Assembly: GCA_902494295.1 (NCBI GenBank)
Contig: CABUSL010000120.1
Location: forward strand, 1 to 5,884
Length of the DNA stretch: 5,884 nt
From: an uncultured Collinsella sp.
GTDB lineage: Bacteria; Actinomycetota; Coriobacteriia; Coriobacteriales; Coriobacteriaceae
Reading direction: 5' to 3'
Positions 4,774-5,884 of this stretch are shown in pieces (the first letter of the stretch is position 1; each line of letters begins with the position of its first letter). The notes below the pieces were generated by a model, which saw only the letters and a list, made by a program, of their open reading frames with translations, ran no database searches and had not been told where the DNA came from. Both the position numbers and the translations under genes were made by a program.

Positions 4774-5884
4774 CTAGTAGTTAGCTTCGTAGCCGTTGCC
4801 GTCGCCGGTGGGCTCTTCGTAGTAGTCCGAATCGCTCGAATCGCTTGAGTCATCGGAATCGTCAGAGCTGACCGATGAGGTTGCGGTACCGTTTGCGTAG
4901 TCGTCAGACGTGTTGTTGTTCAGGTCGCCGATCGTAGAGCTGGAACCGTCGGAAAGACCCATGGTGTTGGGACCCTTGGGATCCTTGCCAGCATCGACGC
5001 GCTCCATCATTTCCTTGAGCTCGTCCTCGTAGACAAAGACGTAGCTCACACCGTCGATCATGGTGCTGTCGTCGGCGTACGAAGGCAGGTTGGCCGAGTA
5101 GATACCGTCGACATCCATACCGCGCATGGCGTTGACCGTAGCCACGATATCCTGAACGCTCATATCGGTTACGAGCATATCGGACAGCGAATTAACCAGG
5201 CCAAAGATCTTCGTGGCATCGAAGTTATTGAGAATCTGGTTGGCAAGGGCGCCAAGCACCTGACGCTGGTGGCGCATGCGCGTGTAATCGCCGTCGGCAT
5301 AGGTGTAGCGGCAGCGGGCATAGGTAAGGGCGGTGGCACCGTCCATATGCTGCTGGCCAGCGGTAATCTTAATATCCAGGTGCTCGGGGTCGTCAACATC
5401 ATCGGTTGCGTTAATGTCGATACCGCCAACCGAATCAATCAGCGCCTGCATACCGTCGAAGCTGACCTCGGCATAGTGGGAAATCTGAACACCGCACAGC
5501 TCGTTGACCGCCTCGACCATGGCCTCGGCGCCGCCAACGGTATGGCAGGCGTTGATCTTCATGGTCTCGCCCTTGTACTCGACCTTGGTGTCGCGCGGAA
5601 CGGAAATGAGCGTCGCCTGCTTTTGCGTGGGGTCGATGCGTGCCAGGATAATCGAGTCGGCACGATACGTATCCTCGCCCGGACGGCCGTCGGTGCCAAG
5701 AAGCAGCACGTAGGACGGATCCTTTGCCTCATCGGTGTCAACCAGAACCCGACGCAGATTGTCGGTAATGACATTAGAATCGCCGAGCTTGCCCATAATG
5801 GTGGCAAACCACAAGCCGGCAGCGGTAGTGGCACTCAGCATCACGCCAAGCACGACAATGAGCGCGACGTGACGAATCGTGTGG
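4774..5884 (-). CDS. LCP (LytR-CpsA-Psr) family cell-wall glycopolymer ligase, N-terminus cut by window edge
   Basis: A type II membrane protein of the LytR-CpsA-Psr family, which transfers anionic glycopolymers from undecaprenyl pyrophosphate to peptidoglycan on the outer face of the membrane. The frame is open to the window edge: 369 residues are visible and the true start lies outside. A GTG at 5853 is internal to the membrane segment and is not a likely start. Counting from the first complete codon (5883-5881): membrane segment about 5-30; LCP domain about 58-250, with LLLGTDGR (60-67), TYRADS (72-77), SVPRDT (94-99), YAEVSFDGM...DSVGGIDI (137-157) and the YARCRYT...DYTRMRHQRQ block (188-208). 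The conserved Asp and Arg residues that bind Mg and pyrophosphate are present. After about residue 300 comes a low-complexity tail rich in Ser, Asp and Asn, ending in EANY. It converges on pepT and abuts a hairpin at its stop codon. Confidence 0.93.
   Translation of the reverse strand, partial: HTIRHVALIVVLGVMLSATTAAGLWFATIMGKLGDSNVITDNLRRVLVDTDEAKDPSYVLLLGTDGRPGEDTYRADSIILARIDPTQKQATLISVPRDTKVEYKGETMKINACHTVGGAEAMVEAVNELCGVQISHYAEVSFDGMQALIDSVGGIDINATDDVDDPEHLDIKITAGQQHMDGATALTYARCRYTYADGDYTRMRHQRQVLGALANQILNNFDATKIFGLVNSLSDMLVTDMSVQDIVATVNAMRGMDVDGIYSANLPSYADDSTMIDGVSYVFVYEDELKEMMERVDAGKDPKGPNTMGLSDGSSSTIGDLNNNTSDDYANGTATSSVSSDDSDDSSDSSDSDYYEEPTGDGNGYEANY

Noticed and set aside
5851..5853. 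GTG at 5853 as the LCP start codon
   Set aside because: The frame stays open to the window edge, and the upstream codons (IRHVALIV) complete the membrane segment, so the start lies outside the window.
1..5884. CRISPR array, insertion sequence, phage or toxin-antitoxin module
   Set aside because: No regular direct repeats, transposase or integrase motifs, or small paired ORFs were found. The window looks like ordinary chromosomal core with unusual intergenic structure.

Overview
The window looks like chromosomal DNA from a GC-rich, Gram-positive gut actinobacterium of the Coriobacteriia, most like Collinsella. This is an inference from gene content, GC-rich coding sequence, and a LytR-CpsA-Psr (LCP) cell-wall ligase beside PepT and a MntR/DtxR-type regulator. 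No database search was run. I see no mobile element, CRISPR array, rRNA or tRNA.

Layout from left to right. Positions 1-170 are intergenic, with a compound inverted repeat and a weak candidate small ORF. A minus-strand phosphohexomutase (phosphoglucomutase/phosphomannomutase family) occupies 171-1571. A minus-strand two-gene operon follows: a MntR/DtxR-type metalloregulator (2634-3056) and, 10 bases downstream, a homocysteine S-methyltransferase-domain protein (1730-2623). An intrinsic terminator at 1696-1724 ends this operon. Divergent from the regulator is peptidase T on the plus strand (3177-4424). The 120-base divergent region holds a perfect 9+2+9 palindrome (3110-3129) that overlaps the predicted -35 regions of both promoters, so it is a good candidate operator for the regulator. 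The pepT gene ends at a strong terminator. The 349-base convergent region 4425-4773 contains four strong hairpins. The last two belong to a degenerate 61-base tandem element whose stem differences are all compensated. The right end is a minus-strand LCP protein (4774 to beyond 5884), whose N-terminus lies outside the window.

As a unit, the best-supported story is a metal-sensing regulator that controls itself, a zinc-type methionine-synthesis enzyme and, divergently, a metallo-aminotripeptidase. This would link amino-acid salvage and methionine supply to metal status. The mutase (sugar-phosphate supply for wall polymers) and the LCP ligase (attachment of wall polymers) are envelope-related but lie in separate transcription units. 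The most unusual features are the covarying tandem hairpin element at 4618-4772, the palindromic operator, and a mixed MntR/DtxR metal-ligand set in the regulator.
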